In this document: piece by piece, positions 6,320 to 12,310 of the stretch
How the letters are laid out: each line of letters starts with the position of its first letter
Position numbering within the stretch: position 1 is the first letter of the stretch
NCBI GenBank assembly: GCA_017694145.1
Contig: JADINF010000153.1
Span: 1-12,890, forward strand
Direction: 5' to 3'
Length of the DNA stretch: 12,890 nucleotides
From: Candidatus Stercoripulliclostridium pullicola
GTDB lineage: Bacteria; Bacillota; Clostridia; Christensenellales; DTU072
Notes under the pieces: model-generated
Database searches by the model: none
The model's input: only the letters and a program-made list of their open reading frames with translations
What the model was told of the DNA's origin: nothing
Translations under genes and position numbers: made by a program

Positions 6320-7162
6320 ATGACGGCAGACGAGATATACGCAAAATCGGAATTGGACGACGACCTCGTGAAAGAGGCAAGGGCGTGGCGCGAAAGCAAC
6401 GGCGCCGAATGCGACGGCTACGTCAAGGCGCTTCTCTGCGGCAAGCCGCAAAAGCTCCGCAAGGCAAGCGCCATAGCGAAGCTCGCCGCCGTACTCGCGG
6501 CGCTTCCCGCGACATACGCAAATTACTTGAAACGCGGTATTCCGGACGAAATATTTTTCGACACCTTCCGCGACATAGCCGTGTGGTGCGAAAACGGATA
6601 TAAGCAATACGGCGAAAAAGGACTCCGTAACGTGAAGTGGCTCGCCCGCCACGTATCCATGCGCCTTTTCAGGCTCGGCAGATTGCAGTTCGAATTCTCC
6701 CGTTTCGTCGTGATACCCAACGCGGGGCTCACAAACATTCTCAAGTGCCCCTACCGCCTCGGCGAAAAGTGTATTGCCGTACATATCCCTCAGGGCGAAA
6801 AACTCGACTACGCACGGGTACTCGACTCCTTTGAACAGGCTGACGCGTTCTTTCAAAAATATTACCCCGAATACCGCTACCGCGCGTACAACGTGGTGAC
6901 GTGGCTACTGAATCCGGAACTCGAAGAGGTACTCGGTAAAGAAAGCAACATCGTCCGCTTCGGCAAGCTCTTCACCCTGCTCGGCAGAGCCCCCGACAAC
7001 GATATGAACGAAAGAAGGATATTCGGCTACGGGAAGGACAGAGCGAGTTACGCTCCGCGCAACGCCCTGCAAGCGTATACGCTTAACCGCATAAACGCGG
7101 GGCTTCCGCTGTGGTCCTATAACGGCTATCGTCCGCGCGGCGCAGAAGTAAACCGCAAATAA
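6320..7162 (+). CDS. Acyltransferase-like protein (NAT_N / GNAT_C type)
   Basis: The 280-residue protein resembles the Clostridia 'acyltransferase domain-containing' family, with an alpha-helical N-terminal half and a GNAT-like C-terminal half. Its substrate is not known. Characteristic segments are the helical HVSMRLFRLGRLQFEFSRF (111-129) containing the conserved RLGRLQFE, VHIPQGEKLD (154-163), TWLLNPELEEVL (194-205), then SNIVRFGKLF (209-218). The last two match the family's usual WLLdP and SNI..F positions. No signal peptide or membrane helix is seen, so it should be cytoplasmic. The ATG at 6320 is chosen because the promoter -10 ends at 6303 and GGAGAG precedes it. It is divergent from the GH18 lipoprotein and lies 94 bp before the membrane-anchored TIM-barrel gene, with which it could be co-transcribed. 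Confidence 0.8.
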   Translation: MTADEIYAKSELDDDLVKEARAWRESNGAECDGYVKALLCGKPQKLRKASAIAKLAAVLAALPATYANYLKRGIPDEIFFDTFRDIAVWCENGYKQYGEKGLRNVKWLARHVSMRLFRLGRLQFEFSRFVVIPNAGLTNILKCPYRLGEKCIAVHIPQGEKLDYARVLDSFEQADAFFQKYYPEYRYRAYNVVTWLLNPELEEVLGKESNIVRFGKLFTLLGRAPDNDMNERRIFGYGKDRASYAPRNALQAYTLNRINAGLPLWSYNGYRPRGAEVNRK

Positions 7163-7199
7163 TATAAGTATTCGGTATCTACAGCTACATAAATACGGG

Positions 7200-7214
7200 C
7201 GTTGCCGAGCAACG
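7200..7214 (+). other. Small hairpin in the leader of the TIM-barrel gene
   Basis: CGTTGC-CGA-GCAACG is a perfect 6-bp stem with a 3-nt loop, without a T-run, so it is not a terminator. A second G/C-rich element, GCGC-TCC-GCGC (7233-7243), follows just before the start codon, which has only a weak ribosome binding site (GTAGAAG). No convincing promoter was found between 7163 and 7256. Confidence 0.35.
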
Positions 7215-7256
7215 TAACGCAAACCTCTCACGCGCTCCGCGCGCATCGTAGAAGCT

Positions 7257-8225
7257 ATGAAAAAGAAAACCATACTCATAATATCCCTGACTATCGTAGC
7301 GGCGCTTCTTATAGCGGGTATAACCGCGGGCGTTCTTCTTACCCGCGACGAGCGTCCGGGTGGCGACGGAAACGACGCGCCCGTAGACCAAGCGGGAAAC
7401 GGCGGCGATCTCGGAGACGGTAAGGAAGAAGGTAGCGATAACGAAGCGGACGGCGGCGACGTCGGGCGGGAGCCTGTCGAAGACGTATTCGCCGTATGGT
7501 GGTGGGATAACCGCCTGGACGACAGCTACCTCGATTTTGCCGCAGCTCAGGGAGTGAACGAAATTTATTATTACACCTCGTCGTTTTCCTCAAGGATCTC
7601 CGACTTTATCCGCTCAGCTTCCGGAAAAGGTATTACGGTTTACTGGCTTACCGGAAAATATGAGTGGATAGAGGACTACGCTTCGCTCAAAGAAAAACTA
7701 AACGCCTTCCTTGAATTTCAAACTTCCTCCGAATACAAATTCGAAGGGGTCCACTTCGACATAGAGCCCCATCAGCATCCCGAATTCGACGCGCGCCGCG
7801 CGGAGCTTATTACCGAATTCGTAGGACTCACCTTCGCCGTGAAGCGCGATCATCCCGATATTTATTTTGCCTACGACATTCCCTGTTGGCTCGACGACGA
7901 AATAACCTTGAACGGCGTTACGCGCCCCGCATACGAATTCGTTATCGACAACGCGGACCGCGTGACTCTGATGAGCTACCGCGATTCCGCTGACGGCGTG
8001 CTTACGTTTGCAAATGACGAGATCGATTACGCCATATCCGTCGGCAAAACTCTGAATCTCGGGGTTGAAACGGGCGAGGAAGAGGATATCGTCACCTTCT
8101 ACGAGGAAGGCGCCGAATATATGAACGGACAACTCGACCTCCTCCGCGAAACGATGCCCGTAGGCTTCGGTATCGCCGTACACCATATCCGCTCCTGGCG
8201 CGAGCTTACGGAAAGAGCGGATTGA
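7257..8225 (+). CDS. Membrane-anchored TIM-barrel protein with GH18-like DxE motif
   Basis: This is probably an exported glycoside hydrolase-like enzyme of 322 residues. It has one N-terminal hydrophobic anchor (about 5-28) and an acidic Gly/Asp/Asn/Glu-rich linker (31-75). An alpha/beta domain follows, from AVWWWDNRL (79-87) to the end. FEGVHFDIEPH (162-172) aligns with the GH18 strand-4 motif: D168 and E170 match D267 and E269 of the GH18 lipoprotein in this window. VTLMSYRDS (236-244) matches the GH18 MSYD position. Other likely barrel strands are GITVYWLT (125-132), YFAYDIPCW (203-211) and LNLGVET (266-272). Overall similarity to classic chitinases looks low, so the family assignment is tentative. 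It ends in a strong terminator. The start has a poor ribosome binding site, so low or controlled expression is possible. Confidence 0.75.
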   Translation: MKKKTILIISLTIVAALLIAGITAGVLLTRDERPGGDGNDAPVDQAGNGGDLGDGKEEGSDNEADGGDVGREPVEDVFAVWWWDNRLDDSYLDFAAAQGVNEIYYYTSSFSSRISDFIRSASGKGITVYWLTGKYEWIEDYASLKEKLNAFLEFQTSSEYKFEGVHFDIEPHQHPEFDARRAELITEFVGLTFAVKRDHPDIYFAYDIPCWLDDEITLNGVTRPAYEFVIDNADRVTLMSYRDSADGVLTFANDEIDYAISVGKTLNLGVETGEEEDIVTFYEEGAEYMNGQLDLLRETMPVGFGIAVHHIRSWRELTERAD

Positions 8226-8246
8226 AATTATAATTGAATAAGGATG

Positions 8247-8273
8247 CGGCGCGCACGAGCGCGCCGTTTTTTT
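8247..8273 (+). terminator. Rho-independent terminator after the TIM-barrel gene
   Basis: An 8-bp G/C stem, CGGCGCGC (8247-8254) with GCGCGCCG (8259-8266) and loop ACGA, is followed by seven T (8267-8273), 21 bp past the stop codon. Confidence 0.95.
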
Positions 8274-8288
8274 ACCATAAATTGTGCG

Positions 8289-8317
8289 TTGCGTAAGCGT
8301 ATAAATGCCTTTACAAT
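8289..8317 (+). promoter_or_regulatory. Promoter of the SH3-NlpC/P60 gene
   Basis: TTGCGT (8289-8294), a 17-bp spacer and TACAAT (8312-8317). It lies just after a strong terminator and 40 bp before the start codon at 8358. Confidence 0.6.
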
Positions 8318-8357
8318 GTATTTCGGGGCAAGTCCCCTTATGGAAAAGGAAAGGAAA

Positions 8358-9271
8358 ATGAAAACAACCACGATAATAACGGCGATAATCGCGATATTTC
8401 TCGCGGTAGTCGCGCCGATAGCTTACCTTCGAAGCAACGAAAACGCAAACGCTACGCTCGACGAAACCGTTACGAACGCGGGCGGCGAAGTAACGGGCAA
8501 GGACGAAACGCTTTTACCGTCGGACGACGACGCGGACAGCGCCGACAACGCGGCTGACGCAGGAAACGGCGACCACGATAACGAAAACGCGGAAATGGGC
8601 GAAAATAACGACTCTTCCGCAAACGCGGACGACGACAAGGACGTGCTCGTTCTTTCTCTCGCAGACGGTCTTAACGTGCGTAGCGGCAGAGGCACTTCCT
8701 ACGCTTCTTTAGGCACTCTCGACAAGGGCGATATGGTAGCGTACGTTTCTATGCGGACGGCTGGTACGAGACCGTCTATAAGGAGCGCACGGCGTATATA
8801 TCCGCGAACGAAAATTATACCTCGCTTTACTATATGGACAAAGTCTCCGAACGCGCGGAAAGCGTCATCGAGGTAGCCAAAACTCTGCTCGACTACCCTT
8901 ACGTATGGGGAAGCCAACGCTATCACTGGGGAAACAGCGTGCTCAATACTAATTTCGTGGCGGGCGAGTTCGACTGCTCGGCGCTCACGCAATACGCCTA
9001 TTACAAAGGCGCGGGCGTCCTTCTCGACGTCACCACCCGCACGCAGGTAAAGCAGGGAATGTCTGTCGGGTTCGACGACCTCGAACGCGGCGACCTCATG
9101 TTCTTTACAAACTCCTCGCGTTACAATCTTACCGGCACGGAGCGCGTCGGGCACGTCGCCATCTACCCGGGCGATAATTACATACTCCATACCGCCTCCG
9201 ACCACGCGGTCATAGAGCCGATATCCCCCTCCCGCCGAGCCTACTTCATCGAAGGAAGGCGGGTACTATAA
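8358..9271 (+). pseudogene. Membrane-anchored SH3-NlpC/P60 cell-wall peptidase, broken by a one-base frameshift
   Basis: Intact, this would be a roughly 304-residue exported peptidase that cuts stem peptides of peptidoglycan. The ATG at 8358 follows AAGGAAAGG. Frame 1 gives a signal/anchor helix (about 5-24), an acidic Asp/Asn/Ala-rich linker (35-95) and half of a bacterial SH3 domain, LADGLNVRSG (101-110) to GDMVAYV (124-130). Near 8745-8752 the SH3 sequence moves to the -1 frame: YADGWYETVYKERTAYISAN runs from 8750. An NlpC/P60 domain follows, with FDCSALTQYAY (catalytic Cys codon 8975-8977), VGHVAIY (catalytic His) and ILHTAS (third residue). If unrepaired, frame 1 ends in about 40 unrelated residues at 8876. 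The downstream ATG at 8834 has no ribosome binding site and would cut the SH3. A sequencing or assembly error is as likely as a real mutation. A terminator follows. Confidence 0.85.
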
Positions 9272-9282
9272 CCGCATTTATC

Positions 9283-9329
9283 CGCCCGCGCGCATTACGT
9301 TCCGTTAAGCGTATGCGCGGGCGCATTTT
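9283..9329 (+). terminator. Terminator hairpin after the NlpC/P60 gene
   Basis: CGCCCGCGC (9283-9291) pairs perfectly with GCGCGGGCG (9315-9323). The 23-nt region between can extend the stem (GCATTACG with CGTATGC, one bulge). TTTT follows at 9326-9329. It begins 12 bp past the stop codon. Confidence 0.75.
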
Positions 9330-9375
9330 CGGTATATCGTAAATCTCGGTATCCGAATATTTATATTAAGAAGCC

Positions 9376-9404
9376 TTAACGTAAAATATTAAATTAAAGA
9401 TAAT
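9376..9404 (+). promoter_or_regulatory. Possible promoter of the FxLYD-like gene
   Basis: TTAACG (9376-9381), a 17-bp A/T-only spacer and GATAAT (9399-9404). The region 9360-9410 is very A/T-rich, so other -10 choices exist. Transcription would start near 9411. Confidence 0.4.
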
Positions 9405-9415
9405 AACATATCGTC

Positions 9416-9433
9416 CGTACCTTTTTAGGTACG
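9416..9433 (+). other. 5' leader hairpin before the FxLYD-like gene
   Basis: CGTACCT (9416-9422) and AGGTACG (9427-9433) form a perfect 7-bp stem with a TTTT loop and no following T-run. If the promoter at 9376-9404 is right, the hairpin sits within a few bases of the mRNA 5' end, a position that usually protects mRNA from decay. Confidence 0.4.
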
Positions 9434-9477
9434 CAAGGTATCGTAAAATAATAAAAAAACATAAAGGATGATTTTTT

Positions 9478-9942
9478 ATGGAAAACGGTACCGAGAACAA
9501 AAATCCCGCGACCCATGGCAACGGAAGCGCCCACGCAGTAGCTACGGCAAAGCGCAAGCACATTATGATAATAGCGGCGGTATGCCTTATTTCAGTCGTC
9601 GTCATAATGGCGATAGCTATCCCGAATTGCGAAGGAGGAACACAAGGGATAGAAGTTATCTCCGAAACGCTCGTAACAGCGCCCTATTACGCGGCGATAA
9701 ACGGTTATCTTTATCCCATACTTTTGGTAAAGGTAAAAAACACGTCGAACACCACCAAGACGGTATCCTTCGAAGCTAATTTCTACGCGGACGGCAACCT
9801 GCTCGGAAGCGGCCTCTCAGATTTCGTGACGCTTGCCCCGGGCGACGAGGCTATTATCAAAGCGCAGAGCGACAAGGGCTATCTTTTACTTAGAAGCCAC
9901 GAATACACCTACAAGATAACCCAGTGGAAGGTCTACTCTTGA
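9478..9942 (+). CDS. Membrane-anchored protein with FxLYD-like immunoglobulin-type domain
   Basis: The function is unknown; it is an extracellular binding-type domain on a membrane anchor. The 154-residue protein has a polar N-terminal stretch (1-27, Asn/Thr/His-rich), one membrane helix (28-49) and an outside domain. LVKVKNTSNTTKTVSFEANF (83-102), YADGNLLGSG (103-112) and TLAPGDEAIIKAQ (118-130) follow the FxLYD pattern of 'kNts...v.v.f.fyD.dG...g......L.PGe'. The ATG at 9478 follows AAAGGA (9463-9468). The stop codon overlaps the -35 of the next gene's promoter. The preceding genes are also exported surface proteins, so a role at the envelope fits. It has no catalytic motif that I can see. 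Confidence 0.7.
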   Translation: MENGTENKNPATHGNGSAHAVATAKRKHIMIIAAVCLISVVVIMAIAIPNCEGGTQGIEVISETLVTAPYYAAINGYLYPILLVKVKNTSNTTKTVSFEANFYADGNLLGSGLSDFVTLAPGDEAIIKAQSDKGYLLLRSHEYTYKITQWKVYS

Positions 9943-9967
9943 CACGGCGGAGCCTCATTGTTACAAT
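9939..9967 (+). promoter_or_regulatory. Strong promoter of the PD-(D/E)XK nuclease gene
   Basis: A perfect -35 TTGACA (9939-9944), an exact 17-bp spacer and TACAAT (9962-9967). The -35 contains the TGA stop of the upstream gene (9940-9942). The leader would be about 24 nt and carries AGGAGG (9984-9989). Confidence 0.85.
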
Positions 9968-9997
9968 TTTTATGTAAGAGCAAAGGAGGAAAACTTG

Positions 9998-11131
9998 ATG
10001 GAAAAAAACGAGTCAACGGTTGAACTTATACGAGCTATGCTCGGCAATATGCCACAGCCTAACTACGGCTCCGTTTCGGAAGACAACATTTTCAAAATCC
10101 TGAGCATAGAAAATAAAGAATTATTCCATTCCAAATTTTTGAAGTATCTTATAGAGAAAAACTGGAATTCTTTTATAACATTTTTGCAATCGAATGATAT
10201 ACTCGCGAACGCTTCCGGTATAGGCAAACTTGAGAGTATCGATTGCGAATATCCTTACTCTTGCAGTCAAGATTGTCCGCAACAAAAAAGCGGGAGCTTT
10301 GATTTATACATACAAGCCCAAAAGCATACTATCGCTATTGAGATCAAATGGTACGCTGGAGAACAGCCTTATCAGCTTTTAAGATATTATAAAGCGCTAA
10401 AGAAAGATAATACCGAAGGCACAACTTTGATATTTTTAACTCTTAACGGAAAAAAGGGAAACTCCGTAAAATGCGACGGATGCTTTCAACAATGCTACCT
10501 TACTGAGCAAAATTATAAATGCTTGTCATTTATGAAAATAAGCGAATGGATAAACTACATACTTTCAACTCACCCAGATACGCTTCTTAAACAATACAAC
10601 GAAATTCTAACGGAGGAAACCAAAAATATGACAATTGCAGACAATATACTCGATTCAATAAAGGAAGCGGATAGGTTCGCGGTTGCCTGCGCATTAGCAG
10701 ACAGTATGGATACTGTGAAAGCAAAAATCAGAAATGAGTTTTTCGAAGCTTTACGTAAAAAACTCGGCGAAAAAGGTTATACACTGTCCGCAACGACAAA
10801 AAACAAAATTTATGAAATACTACCTCCTAAAGAAGGCGGTAACGAAGCCCCTCGGTATCTTGTAGCCTACAGTACAAACCTCTACTGCCAAAAGGATGAC
10901 GACTGGTGGTACATAAAACCCGTTTGGTTCGACAGCCGCATGGACAAACGGAAACCCGATTCCGACACGGTAAAAGGTACCGATGAAAAAATCAACCTCG
11001 CGGGGTTGTCGGAAGCAACTAATCCTGTTGTGAAATGGTATTTTATGAAGAACAACAAGACAAAAGAGAAAACATCCATGATCGATAACGTCGCAGAAAA
11101 CATACTCATACAACTCGAATTAAAGAAATGA
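9998..11131 (+). CDS. PD-(D/E)XK nuclease superfamily protein (PDDEXK_4-like)
   Basis: This is a probable DNA-cutting enzyme of 377 residues. An N-terminal helical segment has SIENKELFHSKFLKYLI (36-52), with E41 as the likely outer acidic residue. The nuclease core follows: SGSFDLYIQ (98-106, D102), IAIEIKWYAGEQPYQL (112-127, with E115-I-K117 as the E-x-K motif and the following Gln-rich helix), RYYKAL (129-134) and TLIFLTLNG (143-151). This order matches the PDDEXK_4 group. The C-terminal part (about 210-377) is not recognised and includes a Trp/Tyr-rich patch (DDDWWYIKPVW, 300-310). ATG 9998 is preferred over TTG 9995 because AGGAGG lies 8 bp upstream. The gene is far more A/T-rich than its left neighbours, which suggests transfer. 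Such nucleases are often found in phage-defence or mobile DNA; no methylase or helicase partner is seen here. Confidence 0.85.
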   Translation: MEKNESTVELIRAMLGNMPQPNYGSVSEDNIFKILSIENKELFHSKFLKYLIEKNWNSFITFLQSNDILANASGIGKLESIDCEYPYSCSQDCPQQKSGSFDLYIQAQKHTIAIEIKWYAGEQPYQLLRYYKALKKDNTEGTTLIFLTLNGKKGNSVKCDGCFQQCYLTEQNYKCLSFMKISEWINYILSTHPDTLLKQYNEILTEETKNMTIADNILDSIKEADRFAVACALADSMDTVKAKIRNEFFEALRKKLGEKGYTLSATTKNKIYEILPPKEGGNEAPRYLVAYSTNLYCQKDDDWWYIKPVWFDSRMDKRKPDSDTVKGTDEKINLAGLSEATNPVVKWYFMKNNKTKEKTSMIDNVAENILIQLELKK

Positions 11132-11161
11132 TCCAAACGTTTATAACCGATCGGAGCTAAG

Positions 11162-11188
11162 ATCCCGCGTCCGAAAACGCGGGATTTT
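11162..11188 (+). terminator. Rho-independent terminator of the nuclease gene
   Basis: ATCCCGCGT (11162-11170) and ACGCGGGAT (11177-11185) form a perfect 9-bp stem with loop CCGAAA, followed by TTTT on the plus strand. The minus-strand gene that ends at 11207 converges on it, but that side has no T-run. Confidence 0.85.
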
Positions 11189-11206
11189 CATATAAAAAGG
11201 CTTATT

Positions 11207-12223
11207 TCAGAACGGAAAATATGCGTCGAGAACGGTTTTTACCGAAAGAACGTACGCCTTACAGCAGGCGCGATTCAAATTGAATTGTATTTCCGTAAAC
11301 AGGCGTTGACTTTCCGCATACGGAAGGTGGCGCGCCTTGCGCACAAAATCTTTGCGGTATTTTAGGATTTCCTTTATCTTGCGCTTTTCTATTATTCTGC
11401 GTATTCTGTCCGCTTCGGTATAGTCGTACCCCGCCGCGTAATGCATAAGCCGCATATAATCCTCTTGAAACACCGCTATTGCGGAATTGCACAAAGACGT
11501 TTCGAGCTGAGCATACGCATATTGAAGCGGTTCAATCGAATCTAAAATCGTAATGCTTGCGTCGCCCGCAGAGAGAACCGATCCGCCGTCGCGGCTATAT
11601 GTAAGTGAATCGCCGTAAATTTTATTTATACGCTCCTTAAATTCAGACATTATTTCTTCGAAAACAAAGAACGAAAAAGGATTTTCGGGCTTTTTGTCCT
11701 CTCCGAAACCGCGTTCGAAAATAAGTCCGTGTCTGATAGGATCGAGTTCCGTCCCCGTAATACCGATTATGTAAGCCACGAGAGAGCAACACCCTATCCC
11801 CACGAAACAGGGGTAATCTGTCAATTCACGCAAAATCCCCGCTACGGAATGAGCAAACAGAAAATCCGCCGCCATGCCGAGCTCCTCTATCGCCGCCATC
11901 TCCGCATTAAGCCGCTCATATACCTCGTCGGAAGTATATCCGCTGTCGGGCAAGGCGTCAAGCAGGAGTTGTTCGAGATAAATAAACTGCCTTTTTTCGT
12001 CCGGCTCAAAAATATTTTTCTTGATGTTAATTCCGCTTGTGTCTATAATCAGATCGTATATCTTCGCCGCGGAAGGATAGCTTACTCGCAACGCGCGCTG
12101 AATGTTTACGACGCCCGCTTTCCCCTGCCTTATCAAAACGCTAAGCTCGGCAATCGCCTTTTCTATCGCGTATACGTCCGCAGACCTGCGCACTTTTGCT
12201 TCGTTATTCTTGATACATTTCAT
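11207..12223 (-). CDS. FtsK-gamma-like winged helix fused to a shortened, catalytically dead Pol III alpha palm/fingers
   Basis: The function is unknown, but the ancestry is readable in this 338-residue protein. Residues 17-65 resemble the FtsK/SpoIIIE gamma winged helix (GKAGVVNIQRALRVSYPSAA against the usual gkaS.S.LQRr..IGYnRAa). Residues 104-173 follow bacterial DNA polymerase III alpha (DnaE): RLNAEMAAIEELGM, then GIGCCSLVAYIIGIT (142-156) and DPIRHGLIFERGF (161-173). The family has GPGRGSAAGSLVAY there, so the Gly/Ser loop is shrunk. The following PFSFFVF (182-188) sits where DnaE has PDxDxDF: both catalytic aspartates are gone. About 200 family residues are then missing. Residues 248-338 match the fingers: FQEDYMRLMHYAAGY (252-266), EADRIRR (270-276), and a C-terminus ending like FNKSHAxAY...KAHYP. 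PHP, beta-binding and OB parts are absent. The start (ATG 12223, weak AAGGCG) and frame are clean. It lies 87 bp after the UDG-like gene and converges on the nuclease gene. Confidence 0.8.
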   Translation of the reverse strand: MKCIKNNEAKVRRSADVYAIEKAIAELSVLIRQGKAGVVNIQRALRVSYPSAAKIYDLIIDTSGINIKKNIFEPDEKRQFIYLEQLLLDALPDSGYTSDEVYERLNAEMAAIEELGMAADFLFAHSVAGILRELTDYPCFVGIGCCSLVAYIIGITGTELDPIRHGLIFERGFGEDKKPENPFSFFVFEEIMSEFKERINKIYGDSLTYSRDGGSVLSAGDASITILDSIEPLQYAYAQLETSLCNSAIAVFQEDYMRLMHYAAGYDYTEADRIRRIIEKRKIKEILKYRKDFVRKARHLPYAESQRLFTEIQFNLNRACCKAYVLSVKTVLDAYFPF

Positions 12224-12310
12224 AATCGTTACGCCTTGTCGCTATAATGATAAAAAACAATTCTTTCTGTAACATGCCATAGCCTACGCGCGCTTAGGTA
12301 ACGGAATCAA
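12224..12310. other. Intergenic gap without a clear promoter or terminator
   Basis: The 87 bp between the two minus-strand genes hold a T-rich stretch after the UDG-like stop but no stem that would make a terminator, and no -35/-10 pair with good spacing and match. Co-transcription of the two genes is therefore possible. Confidence 0.4.

Noticed and set aside
8742..8756. Programmed -1 ribosomal frameshift in the NlpC/P60 gene
   Set aside because: No X XXY YYZ slippery heptamer is in frame at the switch (the local sequence is GTACGTTTCTATG) and no clear downstream pseudoknot was found. Mutation or sequence error is simpler.
9416..9433. Terminator before the FxLYD-like gene
   Set aside because: The 7-bp hairpin is not followed by a T-run on either strand and lies after the likely promoter, so a leader hairpin fits better.
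9998..11131. Complete restriction-modification system
   Set aside because: Only the nuclease is present. No methyltransferase motifs (for example DPPY or FxGxG with PCQ) occur in any frame of the neighbouring genes.
11207..12223. Active DNA polymerase III alpha subunit
   Set aside because: At 338 residues it is about a third of the normal length, and it lacks the PHP, beta-binding and OB regions and both aspartates of the PDxDxDF motif.
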